64,000 nucleotides of DNA, taken from positions 1-64,000 of the forward strand of contig CALMMQ010000044.1 in the NCBI GenBank assembly GCA_937868725.1, in the 5' to 3' direction. Source of the stretch: an uncultured Pleomorphomonas sp. GTDB taxonomy: Bacteria; Pseudomonadota; Alphaproteobacteria; Rhizobiales; Pleomorphomonadaceae. The translations under genes and the position numbers were made by a program. Shown piece after piece: positions 55,090 to 64,000 of this stretch. Under the pieces are notes generated by a model that saw only the letters and a list, made by a program, of their open reading frames with translations, was not told where the DNA came from and searched no databases. Within the stretch, counting starts at the first letter, position 1; the number at the start of each line of letters is the position of its first letter.

Positions 55090-55264
55090 ATCCGTCGCCA
55101 GGAAACCCCGGCGGAAGTGCCGTCGATATAATTGCGACCGCCGGGGCTGTCAAGCAACTAAACGGGTGGGCAAAAGTTTCGCCACGGCATTTCGCCGCCG
55201 CCGGTCGCCGCAGCAAAAAACAGTTGCCGTGGCGCGCCTTGGCGGAAGGTGCCGCCGGCCGGGC

Positions 55265-56419
55265 CTATTCGGCGGCGAGCACGTCGGCGGCCGGTCGCGT
55301 CTGTTCGATGAAGCCACCGCCCAGCACGCGCGCCGCGTCGCCGGGGCCGTCGTAGAGCACGCAGGCCTGACCGGGGGCAATGCCGTATTCGCCGGCGATC
55401 AGCTCGACCTCTATGCGTTCGTCGTCGCGGACGATCTCGGCCGGCTGCGGCGGCCGCGACGAGCGGACCTTGGCGAACACCGGACGGCGCTCGGCGGCGG
55501 CGGTGGCAATGTCGCCGCCGCCGATCCAGTTGAGCGCCCGCAGGGCGAGGCGATGGGTCATCAATGCCTGGCGCGGGCCGACCACCACCTGCCGGCGCGC
55601 CGCGTCGAGGCGGATGACGAACAGCGGCTCGCCGGTGGCGACGCCGAGGCCTTTGCGCTGGCCGATGGTGTAGTGGATGATGCCGGTGTGGCGGCCGAGC
55701 ACGCGGCCGTCGACGTGGACGATGTCGCCGGTCTCGGCGGCCTCCGGCTTCAGCCGCTCGATGACGTCGGCGTAGCGGCCCTCGGGCACGAAGCAGATGT
55801 CTTGGCTGTCGTGCTTGTCGGCGATGGCGAGGCCGAATTCGCGGGCGAGGGCGCGCGTCTCCGGCTTGGTCATGTCGCCGAGCGGGAAGCGCAGGAAATC
55901 CAGCTGGTCCTGGGTGGTGGCGAACAGGAAGTAGCTCTGGTCGCGATCGAGATCGACCGGGCGGAACATGGCGCGGTGGCCGTCGACCAGCCGCGAGCGC
56001 ACGTAATGGCCGGTGGCCAGCGCCGCCGCGCCGAGCGTGCGGGCGGTGTCGAGCAGATCGGAGAACTTGACCGTCTGGTTGCAGGCCACGCAGGGGATCG
56101 GCGTCTCGCCGGCGATGTAGCTTTCGGCGAAGCGGTCGATCACCGCTTCGCGGAAGCGGGCCTCGTAGTCGAGCACGTAATGGGGAATGCCGAGCTTGGC
56201 GGCGACCTCGCGGGCGTCGTGGATGTCCTGGCCGGCACAGCACGAGCCCTTGCGGTGGGTGGCTTCACCGTGGTCGTAGAGCTGCAGCGTCACGCCGACG
56301 ACATCATAGCCTTGCCGTTTCAACAGGCCGGCGACCACCGATGAATCGACGCCGCCGGACATGGCGACAACGACGCGGGTGTCCTCGGGGCGGCCATTGA
56401 GGTCGAGGCTGTTGAGCAT
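55265..56419 (-). CDS. mnmA: tRNA-specific 2-thiouridylase MnmA
   Basis: 384 aa from the ATG at 56419; the frame runs to 56461. It thiolates U34 of tRNA Glu/Gln/Lys. PP-loop [18 protein letters not shown] is near residues 15-32. The catalytic Cys is in [11 protein letters not shown], and the second Cys in DSQDICFVP. The C-terminal beta-barrel ([19 protein letters not shown]) is complete. It is single and divergent from the fliK-like gene. Confidence 0.96.
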   Translation of the reverse strand: MLNSLDLNGRPEDTRVVVAMSGGVDSSVVAGLLKRQGYDVVGVTLQLYDHGEATHRKGSCCAGQDIHDAREVAAKLGIPHYVLDYEARFREAVIDRFAESYIAGETPIPCVACNQTVKFSDLLDTARTLGAAALATGHYVRSRLVDGHRAMFRPVDLDRDQSYFLFATTQDQLDFLRFPLGDMTKPETRALAREFGLAIADKHDSQDICFVPEGRYADVIERLKPEAAETGDIVHVDGRVLGRHTGIIHYTIGQRKGLGVATGEPLFVIRLDAARRQVVVGPRQALMTHRLALRALNWIGGGDIATAAAERRPVFAKVRSSRPPQPAEIVRDDERIEVELIAGEYGIAPGQACVLYDGPGDAARVLGGGFIEQTRPAADVLAAE

Positions 56420-56731
56420 CACGGCATTTCCAACGGATAGGGCACCGGGCTGGGCCGGCACGACGCCGCAAAGCGGCAGTCTGTCTTTTCATTCCTATTA
56501 GCGTTTTTCGGGCCCCACCTCCAGTGCCGGCACAGCATGGCTGGGCATAAATTGCCGATGTCAGGCGAGATGTTGCCGAGGGCGGGGCGGCCAAGCGCTG
56601 GGGGTTCGGTGGGTAGTGTGGCGCTAGCAGGCTGTTCTCAAACCGATTTTCGCATTTGTCGATGATTGTGGCAACTGGCCCTCAGGTTGCAAGTCGTGCG
56701 GTCAAGCACAGATCCGTGACGGTGTCCGCGT
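56420..56731. other. Divergent region between mnmA and fliK-like gene
   Basis: 312 bp holding the two promoters. No dyad, terminator or small gene stands out. Confidence 0.5.
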
Positions 56732-59700
56732 ATGTCCAGCTTGTCGGCAGTTTCCCAGCTCCTGTTTCCCCAGACCGGGGCGCCCGTCGCCTCTGACGGG
56801 ACGGCGGTGGCTGGCGACGATTTTTCGGCGATCCTGTCTGAAGTCAACGCCGCGCAGGTCGATGACGGCAGCGCCAACGCCGTGGCCGGCCCGACCGATG
56901 CCGTCTCGCCAGCTTTTGCCGACGCGGAAGAGGGCGCCGACATCGATCTGCCGCCGGTGGTGACGACTGGCGACGATCCGGCCGTGGCGGGCAATCCGCG
57001 CGGTCTCGACATTGCCAGCCTGATGGCTGCCGTGGCGGCGCTCGATTTCTCCGTTCCGGCCGTCAGCACCGAGCCGGTGGCAACCTCAGGCGATGGTGTC
57101 GAGCTGGAGCCCCAGGAGCCCGCCGAAGCGGTGAGCATCGAGACGCCGTCGACGCCGATGCCGGGCATGCTGGCGCTGCAGTCGATCGATGCCGCACCGG
57201 CGATCGCCGAGACTGTTCCCACCGTTGTTCCGGCCGAGGCCGATAGCGAGAATGCCGCCGCCGATGCCTCTGTGGCGACCGTTGCCGTTGCCGTCGTTGC
57301 CGATCAGACGCCCGTGCCGGCCGTTGCCGAGCCGACATCGGGCGAAGCGGTCGCCGTGGCCGCGCCCGCTCCGACCGTTGCTGCGGTCGAGCCGCAAGTT
57401 GCGCCGACCGCTGCCGTAAGGGCGCCGCAGGCGGCATCGACACCGGCCGTTGCCGCATCGCCTGTCGTGGCCGACGAGATGGCCGAGGTCGTCGCGTCGG
57501 AACCGGTCGCCTCGACACCCATCGCGAACGACGATGTGCCGGCTGCGGCGCCCGCCGTGGTGGTCGAAGCCGCTGTAGCCAAGCCAGCCGTTGCTGCGCC
57601 CGTCGCGAGCGACGATGCGCCGGTTGCGGCACCCGCCGTTACGGTCGAAGCCGCGGTCACCAATGCCAAGCCAGCCGTTGCTGTGCCCGTCGCGAACGAC
57701 GATGCGCCGGTCGCTGCCCCCGCCGTTACGGTCGAGGCCGCTGTTGCCAAGCCGGCGGCTGCTGCCGTCGAGACCGGCGACCTGGCGGCGCCCGTTGCCG
57801 CGCCGGTGCCGGCCGAAAGCGTCGAAGCCGTGATCACTGAAGACAAGCCGGCCGTTGCTGCGCCCGCCGTGGCGGTCGAAGCCGCTGTAGCCAAACCGGC
57901 GGTGGCCGCGCCCGTCGCGAGCGACGATGCGCCGGTCGCTGCCCCCGCCGTTACGGTCGAAGCCGCGGTTCCCAATGCCAAGCCGGCCGTGGCTGCGCCC
58001 GTCGTGGTGACGGCGCCCGTGGTGGCCGAGGCGAAGGTCGAAGCCGCTGTTGCCAAGCCGGCGGCGGCTACCGTCGAGACCGGCGAACTGGCGGCGCCCG
58101 TTGCCGCGCCGGTGCCGGCCGAAAGCGTCGAAGCCGAAGCGCCGGTCAACGCCGATATCGCTGCCGCCGCGAGCGAAGCCCCGGCAGTCGTGCCGCCTGT
58201 CGCTGTGCCGCTGACTGAGAATGGTGCCGCGCCGGTCGATACGCCCGTTGCCGATGCGGCGACGCCGACGACTTCCGAGATGGCAGTGAGCGTGGCGCAG
58301 GTGGTCATGCCCGCCGCCGCCGAAGCCAAGGTGGCGGCCAAACCGGCGATCGCCAAGCCGACGGTTGCGGACGCGGCGAAGCCGGCCGAGAAGGCGACCG
58401 TCGCCGCGCCCAAGACGACGACACCGGTTCGCGAAAAGACCGCTTCCGCCGATACCGACAGCCCAACCGATGCCGCCAATCCGGACGACGCCGCCAATCC
58501 AGCGCCGGCTGTCGACGCTTCGATGGCAGCCGCCGCCGTGATGACCGCCGCCGTGGCGCCGGTCGTCTCGCCGGTCGCCGAGGCGGCGCCGACGGCTGCG
58601 CCTGCCGCTTCTCCCTCTCCGGTCGATCTGACCGCGCCGGTCGACTCCGCCGCCCCGACCACCCCGGTCGAGGCCAAGCCCGCCCTGCCGAACGAAGTGG
58701 CCGCGCCGGCCGCCGCCGATGGCGGCTCCGATTTTGCCGCTCTCGTCGACGCGGCGGCGGTCGAGCTCGCGACGCCGGCAACGGCCGAGCCCGAAACCGC
58801 CGCACCGCGCGCCGCCACGCCCCGCGTCGAGCTGACGTCGACCGGCCTTGCCGGCACCGCCGGCGTTGGCCTCGAAGCGCTGGCCGAGGCCCTGCCGGAG
58901 GCGGTCCGCGCGGTGAAGGCGACGGTGTCGAACGCCGCTGCCAAGACCGAGACGTCGCCGGCCAAGGCCGCCGCCCCGCTCACCACCGACAAGCCGGCCG
59001 CCGGTCTCGCGGCGGCGCTGGTCGACGTGCAGGCGAGCGCCAACCCGGCGGTGCCGCTCAGCACGCCGACGCCGGATGCGCCGAGCGGTGACGCCCAGCT
59101 GATGACCGCCGCCGCGACGGCCGCCGAAAGCAGCCTGGCCTCGACCTTCACCAAGAGCGTCGGCGATGCCGAAGGCTCGAAGGTCACGACCGGCGCCGAC
59201 GCCGGCAAGGGCGAAACCACGGGGCAGAGCGTTACCGGACTGGCCCAGGCCAAGACGGTGACCGGCATTTCGCCGGCCGCCCAGGCCTTTGTCGATCGCC
59301 TGCGTCAGGGCGAGACCAGCAAGCCGACGGCCGACGCCGCCGCCGCTGCGACGCCCGCTGCCACGCCGACGACCGGGACCAGCGACGCTGCCGCCGCCGG
59401 GCAGGCGACGCTGCTGGCACCGACCGCCACCACCGCTGCCACCGCCACTGCGTCGGGCCAGAGCATCGGCACGGCCCGTTCGGTCGGACTGGAGCAGGTT
59501 GGCAGCGAAGTGGTGCGCCGGACCAACCGGGGCGAGAGCCGCTTTTCGATCCGCCTCGATCCCGAGGGGCTCGGCGCCATCGACGTCGACGTCAATTTCA
59601 GCTCCACGGGTGACGCCAAGGCTCACCTGACGGTCAGCAATCAGGATACCTACAACCAGCTGAGCCGCGATCAGCGGTCGATCGAGCAGACGTTGCGTGA

Positions 59701-59923
59701 CGCCGGCTTCTCGACCCGCGACGGCTCGGTGTCGCTGTCCCTGCGCCAGGACAACTCGGACGGCCGCTCGGCCGCCGGTCAACAGCGCGACGAGACGGCC
59801 AATCGCCAGGGTCAGCGCCGGCAACAGGCGCAGACCGACAATCAGACCACCTCGGATGCTGCCGTGACCTCACTCGCCGCCTATCGGCCGCGCGTGACCT
59901 CGCGGGTCGACGTCCGGGTCTAG
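56732..59923 (+). CDS. fliK: FliK-like flagellar hook-length control protein with long Ala/Pro/Val repeats
   Basis: 1063 aa, more than twice the usual FliK. The C-terminal Flg_hook domain (about residues 925-1020) reads RRTNRGESRFSIRLDPEGLG, IDVDVNFSSTGDAKAHLTV and SIEQTLRDAGF. FliK measures hook length and switches export specificity at FlhB. The N-terminal ~850 residues are extremely Ala/Val/Pro-rich, with internal repeats between about 57486 and 58140, including a block repeated after exactly 306 bp. Such disordered ruler regions vary in length. The gene precedes flgD. The start has no strong ribosome-binding site. Confidence 0.88.
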   Translation: MSSLSAVSQLLFPQTGAPVASDGTAVAGDDFSAILSEVNAAQVDDGSANAVAGPTDAVSPAFADAEEGADIDLPPVVTTGDDPAVAGNPRGLDIASLMAAVAALDFSVPAVSTEPVATSGDGVELEPQEPAEAVSIETPSTPMPGMLALQSIDAAPAIAETVPTVVPAEADSENAAADASVATVAVAVVADQTPVPAVAEPTSGEAVAVAAPAPTVAAVEPQVAPTAAVRAPQAASTPAVAASPVVADEMAEVVASEPVASTPIANDDVPAAAPAVVVEAAVAKPAVAAPVASDDAPVAAPAVTVEAAVTNAKPAVAVPVANDDAPVAAPAVTVEAAVAKPAAAAVETGDLAAPVAAPVPAESVEAVITEDKPAVAAPAVAVEAAVAKPAVAAPVASDDAPVAAPAVTVEAAVPNAKPAVAAPVVVTAPVVAEAKVEAAVAKPAAATVETGELAAPVAAPVPAESVEAEAPVNADIAAAASEAPAVVPPVAVPLTENGAAPVDTPVADAATPTTSEMAVSVAQVVMPAAAEAKVAAKPAIAKPTVADAAKPAEKATVAAPKTTTPVREKTASADTDSPTDAANPDDAANPAPAVDASMAAAAVMTAAVAPVVSPVAEAAPTAAPAASPSPVDLTAPVDSAAPTTPVEAKPALPNEVAAPAAADGGSDFAALVDAAAVELATPATAEPETAAPRAATPRVELTSTGLAGTAGVGLEALAEALPEAVRAVKATVSNAAAKTETSPAKAAAPLTTDKPAAGLAAALVDVQASANPAVPLSTPTPDAPSGDAQLMTAAATAAESSLASTFTKSVGDAEGSKVTTGADAGKGETTGQSVTGLAQAKTVTGISPAAQAFVDRLRQGETSKPTADAAAAATPAATPTTGTSDAAAAGQATLLAPTATTAATATASGQSIGTARSVGLEQVGSEVVRRTNRGESRFSIRLDPEGLGAIDVDVNFSSTGDAKAHLTVSNQDTYNQLSRDQRSIEQTLRDAGFSTRDGSVSLSLRQDNSDGRSAAGQQRDETANRQGQRRQQAQTDNQTTSDAAVTSLAAYRPRVTSRVDVRV
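57743..58138 (+). repeat. In-frame repeat in the FliK-like ruler region
   Basis: A near-identical ~90-bp block (GTTGCCAAGCCGGCGG... encoding VAKPAAA-VETG-LAAPVAAP) occurs at 57743 and again at 58049, a 306-bp (102-codon) period. Shorter units encoding PVA(S/N)DDAPVAAPAVTVEAAV recur within and just upstream. Confidence 0.85.
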
Positions 59924-60003
59924 ATGCAAAGGGGGCCGAGCGTGGCACTGCCGATTCGATCCGTGATGTGCGGTGCCCGCTCCTGCCATTCGAGGACAAA
60001 GCC

Positions 60004-60687
60004 ATGACCGTCGCTTCCGCCGCCGCCAGCGTCTCGTCCGCCTCGTCGTCCAAGTCGTCGTCGTCCACGTCGACGGCCGCGACCAACTCGCTGATGTCGA
60101 ACTACGACACGTTTCTGACGCTGCTGACGACCCAGCTCAAGACGCAGTCGCCGCTCGACCCGATGGACTCCTCGACCTTCACCAACCAGCTGGTCCAGTA
60201 TTCCTCGGTTGAACAGGCTATTCTCAGCAACCAGAAACTCGACAGCATGCTGACGACGCTGGCCACCAACTCGGCGCTGCAGCTGGTCAACTACATCGGC
60301 AAGTCGGTCACCGCCTATTCCGACACCACCAAGTTCCAGGACGGCAAGTGCTCGTGGTCGCTCGACGCCAGCGCCGCCGCCAAGGACGCCAAGGTGACCA
60401 TCACCGACTCGTCGGGCAACGTCGTCTATTCGGGGACGGCCAACCTCAACTCCGGCGACAACGCCTACACCTGGGACGGCAAGGGCTCGGACGGCACCGA
60501 TTACAGCACCTCGACCGATACCTTCACCATCTCGGTGTCGGGCACCGACAGCAACGGCGCGGCCATTTCCGTCACCTCGCAGGTGAGCGGCAAGGTCAAT
60601 GCCATCGACACCTCGGGTACCCAGCCCTACCTCAAGATCAACGGCGTTTCGGTGCCGCTGTCGAGCGTCATTTCCATCGACGGCTAA
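60004..60687 (+). CDS. flgD: Flagellar hook assembly (hook-cap) protein FlgD
   Basis: 227 aa from the ATG at 60004. The Ser-rich N-terminus is followed by MSNYDTFLTLLTTQLKTQSPLDPMDSSTFTNQLVQYSSVEQ, the FlgD N-terminal export and cap signature. FlgD tudor/FnIII-like repeats follow (SWSLDASAAAKDAKVTITDSSGNVV, YTWDGKGSDGTDYS). It caps the growing hook. It lies 80 bp after the fliK-like gene and is probably in the same operon. Confidence 0.95.
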   Translation: MTVASAAASVSSASSSKSSSSTSTAATNSLMSNYDTFLTLLTTQLKTQSPLDPMDSSTFTNQLVQYSSVEQAILSNQKLDSMLTTLATNSALQLVNYIGKSVTAYSDTTKFQDGKCSWSLDASAAAKDAKVTITDSSGNVVYSGTANLNSGDNAYTWDGKGSDGTDYSTSTDTFTISVSGTDSNGAAISVTSQVSGKVNAIDTSGTQPYLKINGVSVPLSSVISIDG

Positions 60688-60861
60688 CGGACCGGGGGCG
60701 ACACCTAGGTGCGAACACGTATGCAAGAATTCACCACCGGCGACGGGTTGCCCGTTGGCCTCGCCGGTGGCGTCGGCGCGCGCCGGTGTCCCCATTGAGA
60801 CAGGCCGTTAACCTGTCCGGCGATGATTTTGGCGGAAATCGTTCAATCGGGAGGCGTGTTT

Positions 60862-60884
60862 GCTAACGTTCAAATCAAGTTAGC
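60862..60884. promoter_or_regulatory. Dyad upstream of sciP
   Basis: GCTAAC-N11-GTTAGC has perfect 6-bp arms, 110 bp before the sciP start. The arms resemble CtrA half sites (GTTAA-like). A GATTC, the CcrM methylation target type GANTC, follows at 60902-60906. Cell-cycle control of sciP is plausible. Confidence 0.4.
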
Positions 60885-60993
60885 TTCAAACAAGCTATTA
60901 TGATTCTTACCGATTTCTTGCATTGGCATTAGGCGATTTTTAAACGGCGTGCGCTAGTCTCCGCTCTGAAGGTCAGATTTGTGTGAGAGTAGT

Positions 60994-61269
60994 ATGACCG
61001 AACAGATGCGTCCGCGCGTAAAGTATGTCATCGGACCCGACGGCAGTCCGTTGACGATCGCCGATCTGCCACCTGAGGGAACTCAGCGCTGGGTGATCAG
61101 AAGAAAAGCCGAAGTGGTCGCCGCCGTGCGTGGCGGACTGCTGTCGCTCGACGAGGCGTGCAAGCGCTACACGTTGACCGTCGAGGAATTCCTGTCTTGG
61201 CAGCAATCGATCGACAAGCACGGGCTCGCCGGTCTCCGAGCGACGCGCGTGCAGCAATATCGCGCCTAG
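60994..61269 (+). CDS. sciP: SciP-family CtrA inhibitor (DUF1153)
   Basis: 91 aa from the ATG at 60994. The whole chain matches the DUF1153 fold: RPRVKYVIGPDGSPLTIADLP, RWVIRRKAEVVAAVRGGLLSLDEACKRY, LTVEEFLSWQ (a helix-turn-helix). In Caulobacter SciP binds CtrA and DNA and blocks CtrA-activated transcription after division. Its place between flgD and fliF supports a link of flagellar assembly to the CtrA cycle. The conserved basic recognition helix is intact. Confidence 0.93.
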   Translation: MTEQMRPRVKYVIGPDGSPLTIADLPPEGTQRWVIRRKAEVVAAVRGGLLSLDEACKRYTLTVEEFLSWQQSIDKHGLAGLRATRVQQYRA

Positions 61270-61297
61270 TCCTGGGTTTTCCGTAACGGATTTGATG

Positions 61298-61326
61298 AAG
61301 GCCGGTTCCCGAGGGACCGGCCTTTC
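61298..61326 (+). terminator. Terminator after sciP
   Basis: AAGGCCGGT (61298-61306) pairs with ACCGGCCTT (61316-61324), extended by CCC/GGG past a one-base bulge. Only a short T-run (TTT) follows. It separates sciP from the fliF promoter. Confidence 0.65.
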
Positions 61327-61495
61327 GCGCGTCTGGCCGCAGCCTTCCGGACGGCGAGGCGGGCAGCGCGAGCCCCGGTCGAGCGCTGTCCGGGCTGGGA
61401 TTGTTCGGCCGGGGGTCGGACATAGGCAAAATTTGCCGGGTTCGCCCAAGTTCTCAACAACCAGAAACGCCGGAAAACCGCCATTCCCTCAAAAA

Positions 61496-61524
61496 GGTAA
61501 ACGAGCGTTAATAACTTGTTTACC
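61496..61524. promoter_or_regulatory. CtrA-like dyad in the fliF promoter
   Basis: GGTAAAC (61496-61502) and GTTTACC (61518-61524) form a perfect dyad around a central TTAA. Read forward, TTAA-N7-TTTACC; read in reverse, TTAA-N7-TTTACC is nearly matched too (TTAA-N7-TTACC). Both are close to the CtrA consensus TTAA-N7-TTAAC. It is 85 bp before the preferred fliF start. Confidence 0.6.
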
Positions 61525-61608
61525 ATATTTATGCGGAAATTGCTGCCGAGCGGCGGTGTTCCGGGTATCCGGGAGGACGCGTCGATTCGACAAGGCGGAG
61601 CGATTCCG

Positions 61609-63327
61609 GTGGGTGGTTTCGGTGAGTTCTTGAAATCGTTGGGGGCCAGCCGACTGGCGGCGATGGGGGCGGTGGCCATCGGCCTTATCGGCTTCTTCGC
61701 TTTCGTCGTCATGCGCTTCAACGAAGTGGCACAGGTGCCGCTCTATGCCGGGCTGAGCCTCGAGGATACCTCGGCGATCACCCAGGAGCTGCAGTCGTCC
61801 AACACGCCGTTCACGCTGGCCAACAACGGCACGGCCATCCTTGTCGATCCCGACAAGGTGCTGGAGACGCGCATGAAGCTGGCCGAGGCCGGACTGCCGT
61901 CGGGCGGCGGCGTCGGCTACGAGATCTTCGACAAGGCCGACGCCCTCGGTACGACCAGCTTCGTGCAGTCGGTCAACGCCCTCAGGGCGCTCGAAGGTGA
62001 ACTCGCCCGCACCATCCGCACCATCCGCCAGGTGGAGAACGCCCGCGTGCACCTGGTGCTGCCGGAGCGTCAGCTGTTCCGCAAGGAAGAGCAGAAGCCC
62101 ACCGCCTCCATCGTGCTCAAGACGCGCGGCACGCTCGACGCCGGTCAGATCCGCGCCATCCAGCACCTGGCCGCCTCGGCGGTGCCGGGGCTTGAGCCGT
62201 CGCGGATCTCGGTGATCGACGAGAATGGCCGCCTGCTGGCGCAGGGCAACGGCGAGGAAACCGACGCCGCACTGGCCAGCAACGCCGACGAGCGGCGCAA
62301 CAATTTCCAGAAGCAGGTCGAAGACCGCGTTCGCGACATTGTCGAGAGCGTCGTCGGTTCGGGCCGCGCCCGCGTCCGCGTCGCCGCCGAGCTCGACTTC
62401 AACCGCTTCTCGGAAACCAAGGACATTTTCGATCCCAACGGTCAGGTGGTGCGTTCGACGCAGACGCGCGAAGAGCAGTCGCTGTCGCAGGACGTCCAGC
62501 CCGACGGTCAGGTGTCGGCCGGCAATCAGGTGCCGAACGCCAACTCCAACCAGGCCAAGGGGGCTAACGCCCAGACCAAGGACAACGCCCAGACGACCGA
62601 GGAAACGGTCAACTACGAGATCTCCAAGACGACGCAGACGCGCGTCACCGAGATGGGCGGCGTCAAGCGCCTGTCGGTGGCCGTGCTGGTCGACGGCCGC
62701 TACAGCGCCGACGCCAAGGGGGCGCAGACCTATGCGCCGCGGCCGCAGGCCGAGCTCGATCAGATCTCGGCTCTGGTCAAGACGGCCATGGGCTTCGATC
62801 AGGGGCGCGGCGACCAGGTGCAGGTGGTCAACCTGCAGTTCGCCGACAACGCCCAGGCGCTGGGCGACACGCCGGCGGCGGCCACCTCCTTCCTCGACTT
62901 CTCCAAGGAGGACATCGTCCGCTTTGCCGAAATGGGCGTGCTGGTGCTGGTGACGCTGCTGGTGCTGCTGTTCGCCGTGCGCCCGCTCATCCGCCGCATC
63001 GTCGCCAACGATCTCCTGGACGATCCCAAGGTGGCGACCATCCCGGCCATCACCGACGCGCTCAACGAGGTGGCGGCAACCACCGGCAAGAACGCCATCA
63101 CCGTGGTGCTGAACCCGGACGGCAAGCCGGTGATCTCCTCGGTCGACGCCGAGGGCAACCCGGTGCCGACCCTCGTCGAAGGGCCGCAGAACAGCCGCAT
63201 TGAGGACGCCAAGGCGCAGGGCGCCGCGCAGCTCGACCAAGTGCGCAAGGTCGGCGATCTCGTCGGCGAGAACCCGACCGAGGCGGCGATCATCATCCGC
63301 ACCTGGCTGACGGAGGCGGCGGCCTGA
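61609..63327 (+). CDS. fliF: Flagellar MS-ring protein FliF
   Basis: 572 aa from a GTG at 61609, which has AAGGCGGAG upstream and gives the usual short cytosolic N-terminus ([19 protein letters not shown]) before TM1. The longer frame begins at 61516, inside the CtrA-like dyad, so it is less likely; an ATG at 61531 is possible. TM1 is at about residues 19-38. The ring-building domains contain [19 protein letters not shown] and [20 protein letters not shown]2 is near 445-465, and the C-terminal tail binds FliG. It forms the membrane base of the flagellar motor. Confidence 0.9.
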   Translation: MGGFGEFLKSLGASRLAAMGAVAIGLIGFFAFVVMRFNEVAQVPLYAGLSLEDTSAITQELQSSNTPFTLANNGTAILVDPDKVLETRMKLAEAGLPSGGGVGYEIFDKADALGTTSFVQSVNALRALEGELARTIRTIRQVENARVHLVLPERQLFRKEEQKPTASIVLKTRGTLDAGQIRAIQHLAASAVPGLEPSRISVIDENGRLLAQGNGEETDAALASNADERRNNFQKQVEDRVRDIVESVVGSGRARVRVAAELDFNRFSETKDIFDPNGQVVRSTQTREEQSLSQDVQPDGQVSAGNQVPNANSNQAKGANAQTKDNAQTTEETVNYEISKTTQTRVTEMGGVKRLSVAVLVDGRYSADAKGAQTYAPRPQAELDQISALVKTAMGFDQGRGDQVQVVNLQFADNAQALGDTPAAATSFLDFSKEDIVRFAEMGVLVLVTLLVLLFAVRPLIRRIVANDLLDDPKVATIPAITDALNEVAATTGKNAITVVLNPDGKPVISSVDAEGNPVPTLVEGPQNSRIEDAKAQGAAQLDQVRKVGDLVGENPTEAAIIIRTWLTEAAA

Positions 63328-63328
63328 C

Positions 63329-64000
63329 ATGCAGAAGCCGGTTCCTCACAACGGCCAGGGGCAGGGCGGCGGCAATCGCGGTACCGGCAGCGCCCTGACC
63401 ATTTCGACGGCGTCGGAACAGCGCGAACTGTCCGGCCCGGAAAAGGCCGCTGTCATGATGCTGGCGCTGGGCGAGCGCTTCGGCGCGCCGGTGTGGAAGC
63501 TGCTCGACGAGATCGAGATCAAGCAGCTGTCCAACGCCATGTCCAAGCTCGGGCCGATCACGCCGACCATGCTCGACGATCTCCTCGTCGAGTTCGTGAC
63601 CAAGGTGTCCTCGTCGGGCGCGCTGATGGGCAACTACGACACGACCGAGCGGCTGCTGCTATCGGTGCTGCCGGCGGAAAAGGTCAACGCCATCATGGAC
63701 GAGATCCGTGGTCCGGCCGGCCGCAACATGTGGGAAAAGCTGTCCAACGTTCAGGAAGTGGTGCTCGCCAACTATCTCAAGAACGAGTATCCTCAGACCG
63801 TGGCCGTGGTGCTGTCCAAGATCAATTCCGACCACGCCGCCCGCGTCCTGTCCAAGCTGCCGGATGAATTCGCCCTTGAGGTGGTCAACCGCATGCTGAA
63901 GATGGAAAGCGTGCAGAAGGACATCCTCGACAAGGTCGAGCAGACGCTGCGCATCGAGTTCATGTCGAACCTGACCAATACGCAGCGGCGCGATGCCCAT
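63329..64000 (+). CDS. fliG: Flagellar motor switch protein FliG (cut by window end)
   Basis: The first 224 residues are present and the frame is open at the window end. The ATG is one base after the fliF stop. A Gly/Gln-rich leader of ~30 residues is followed by [17 protein letters not shown] (N domain that binds FliF) and the middle domain with [38 protein letters not shown]. The C-terminal torque domain is outside the window. FliG transmits torque from the stators and sets rotation direction. Confidence 0.94.
   Translation, partial: MQKPVPHNGQGQGGGNRGTGSALTISTASEQRELSGPEKAAVMMLALGERFGAPVWKLLDEIEIKQLSNAMSKLGPITPTMLDDLLVEFVTKVSSSGALMGNYDTTERLLLSVLPAEKVNAIMDEIRGPAGRNMWEKLSNVQEVVLANYLKNEYPQTVAVVLSKINSDHAARVLSKLPDEFALEVVNRMLKMESVQKDILDKVEQTLRIEFMSNLTNTQRRDAH

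Noticed and set aside
57086..59824. 912-codon antisense frame opposite the FliK-like gene
   Set aside because: Gly/Arg-rich mirror image of the Ala/Pro repeats; no independent support.

Overview
The window looks like a chromosomal segment of a high-GC alphaproteobacterium, most likely in Hyphomicrobiales (Rhizobiales). The basis is a SciP-type (DUF1153) CtrA inhibitor next to flagellar genes, CtrA-like TTAA motifs, an Asn/Gln-rich alphaproteobacterial flagellin, a split cobalamin-dependent methionine synthase behind an ArsR-methyltransferase regulator, and a recurrent palindromic intergenic repeat. The genus is not determined.

Layout. (1) 0-2.1 kb: flagellin and an ECF sigma factor, both on the minus strand. 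(2) 2.57-16.56 kb: a genomic island inserted at the 3' end of a tRNA with a CAU anticodon (best read as tRNA-Ile2). An exact 21-bp direct repeat lies at 2631-2651 and 16544-16564. The island holds a phage-derived scar (a Mu-type protease fragment abutting a 5'-truncated DNA methyltransferase), a phage-like regulatory switch, hipBA with three regularly spaced operators, an AAA ATPase-HNH pair resembling Septu, a Fic protein, an orphan parD with a candidate decayed parE, a mobilization module (coupling protein, relaxase with an overlapping small gene, MobC, candidate oriT) and a HEPN-like gene at the right end. No integrase and no type IV secretion genes are visible, so I infer an element mobilized by other elements in trans, or one that is stranded. 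(3) 16.8-31.4 kb: a chemoreceptor, a CPA2 cation/proton antiporter, an export operon without an ATPase gene, a winged-helix/TPR regulator, a hydrolase, a phosphoribosyltransferase, and an EmrAB-type pump with a divergent TetR regulator and a visible operator. (4) 31.4-44.4 kb: adenine deaminase, a gene-free stretch of about 0.9 kb, a TetR-adaptor-RND efflux operon, a DUF1097/DUF2478 pair, EttA, and a Tam-type methyltransferase. (5) 44.4-56.4 kb: an atypical SDR, a DUF2336 protein, the sahR-like/metF/split metH methionine operon, a truncated hemoglobin, an OpgG/OpgD-type glucan protein, tRNA-Met and mnmA. (6) 56.7-64 kb: flagellar genes fliK-like, flgD, sciP, fliF and fliG (cut by the window end).

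The island combines mobility functions with several stress or phage-defence type modules. The chromosomal genes serve motility and its cell-cycle control, drug or solute efflux, and methionine/one-carbon metabolism. All calls come from reading the sequence and protein motifs. No database search was run, and family names are judged from motif recognition.
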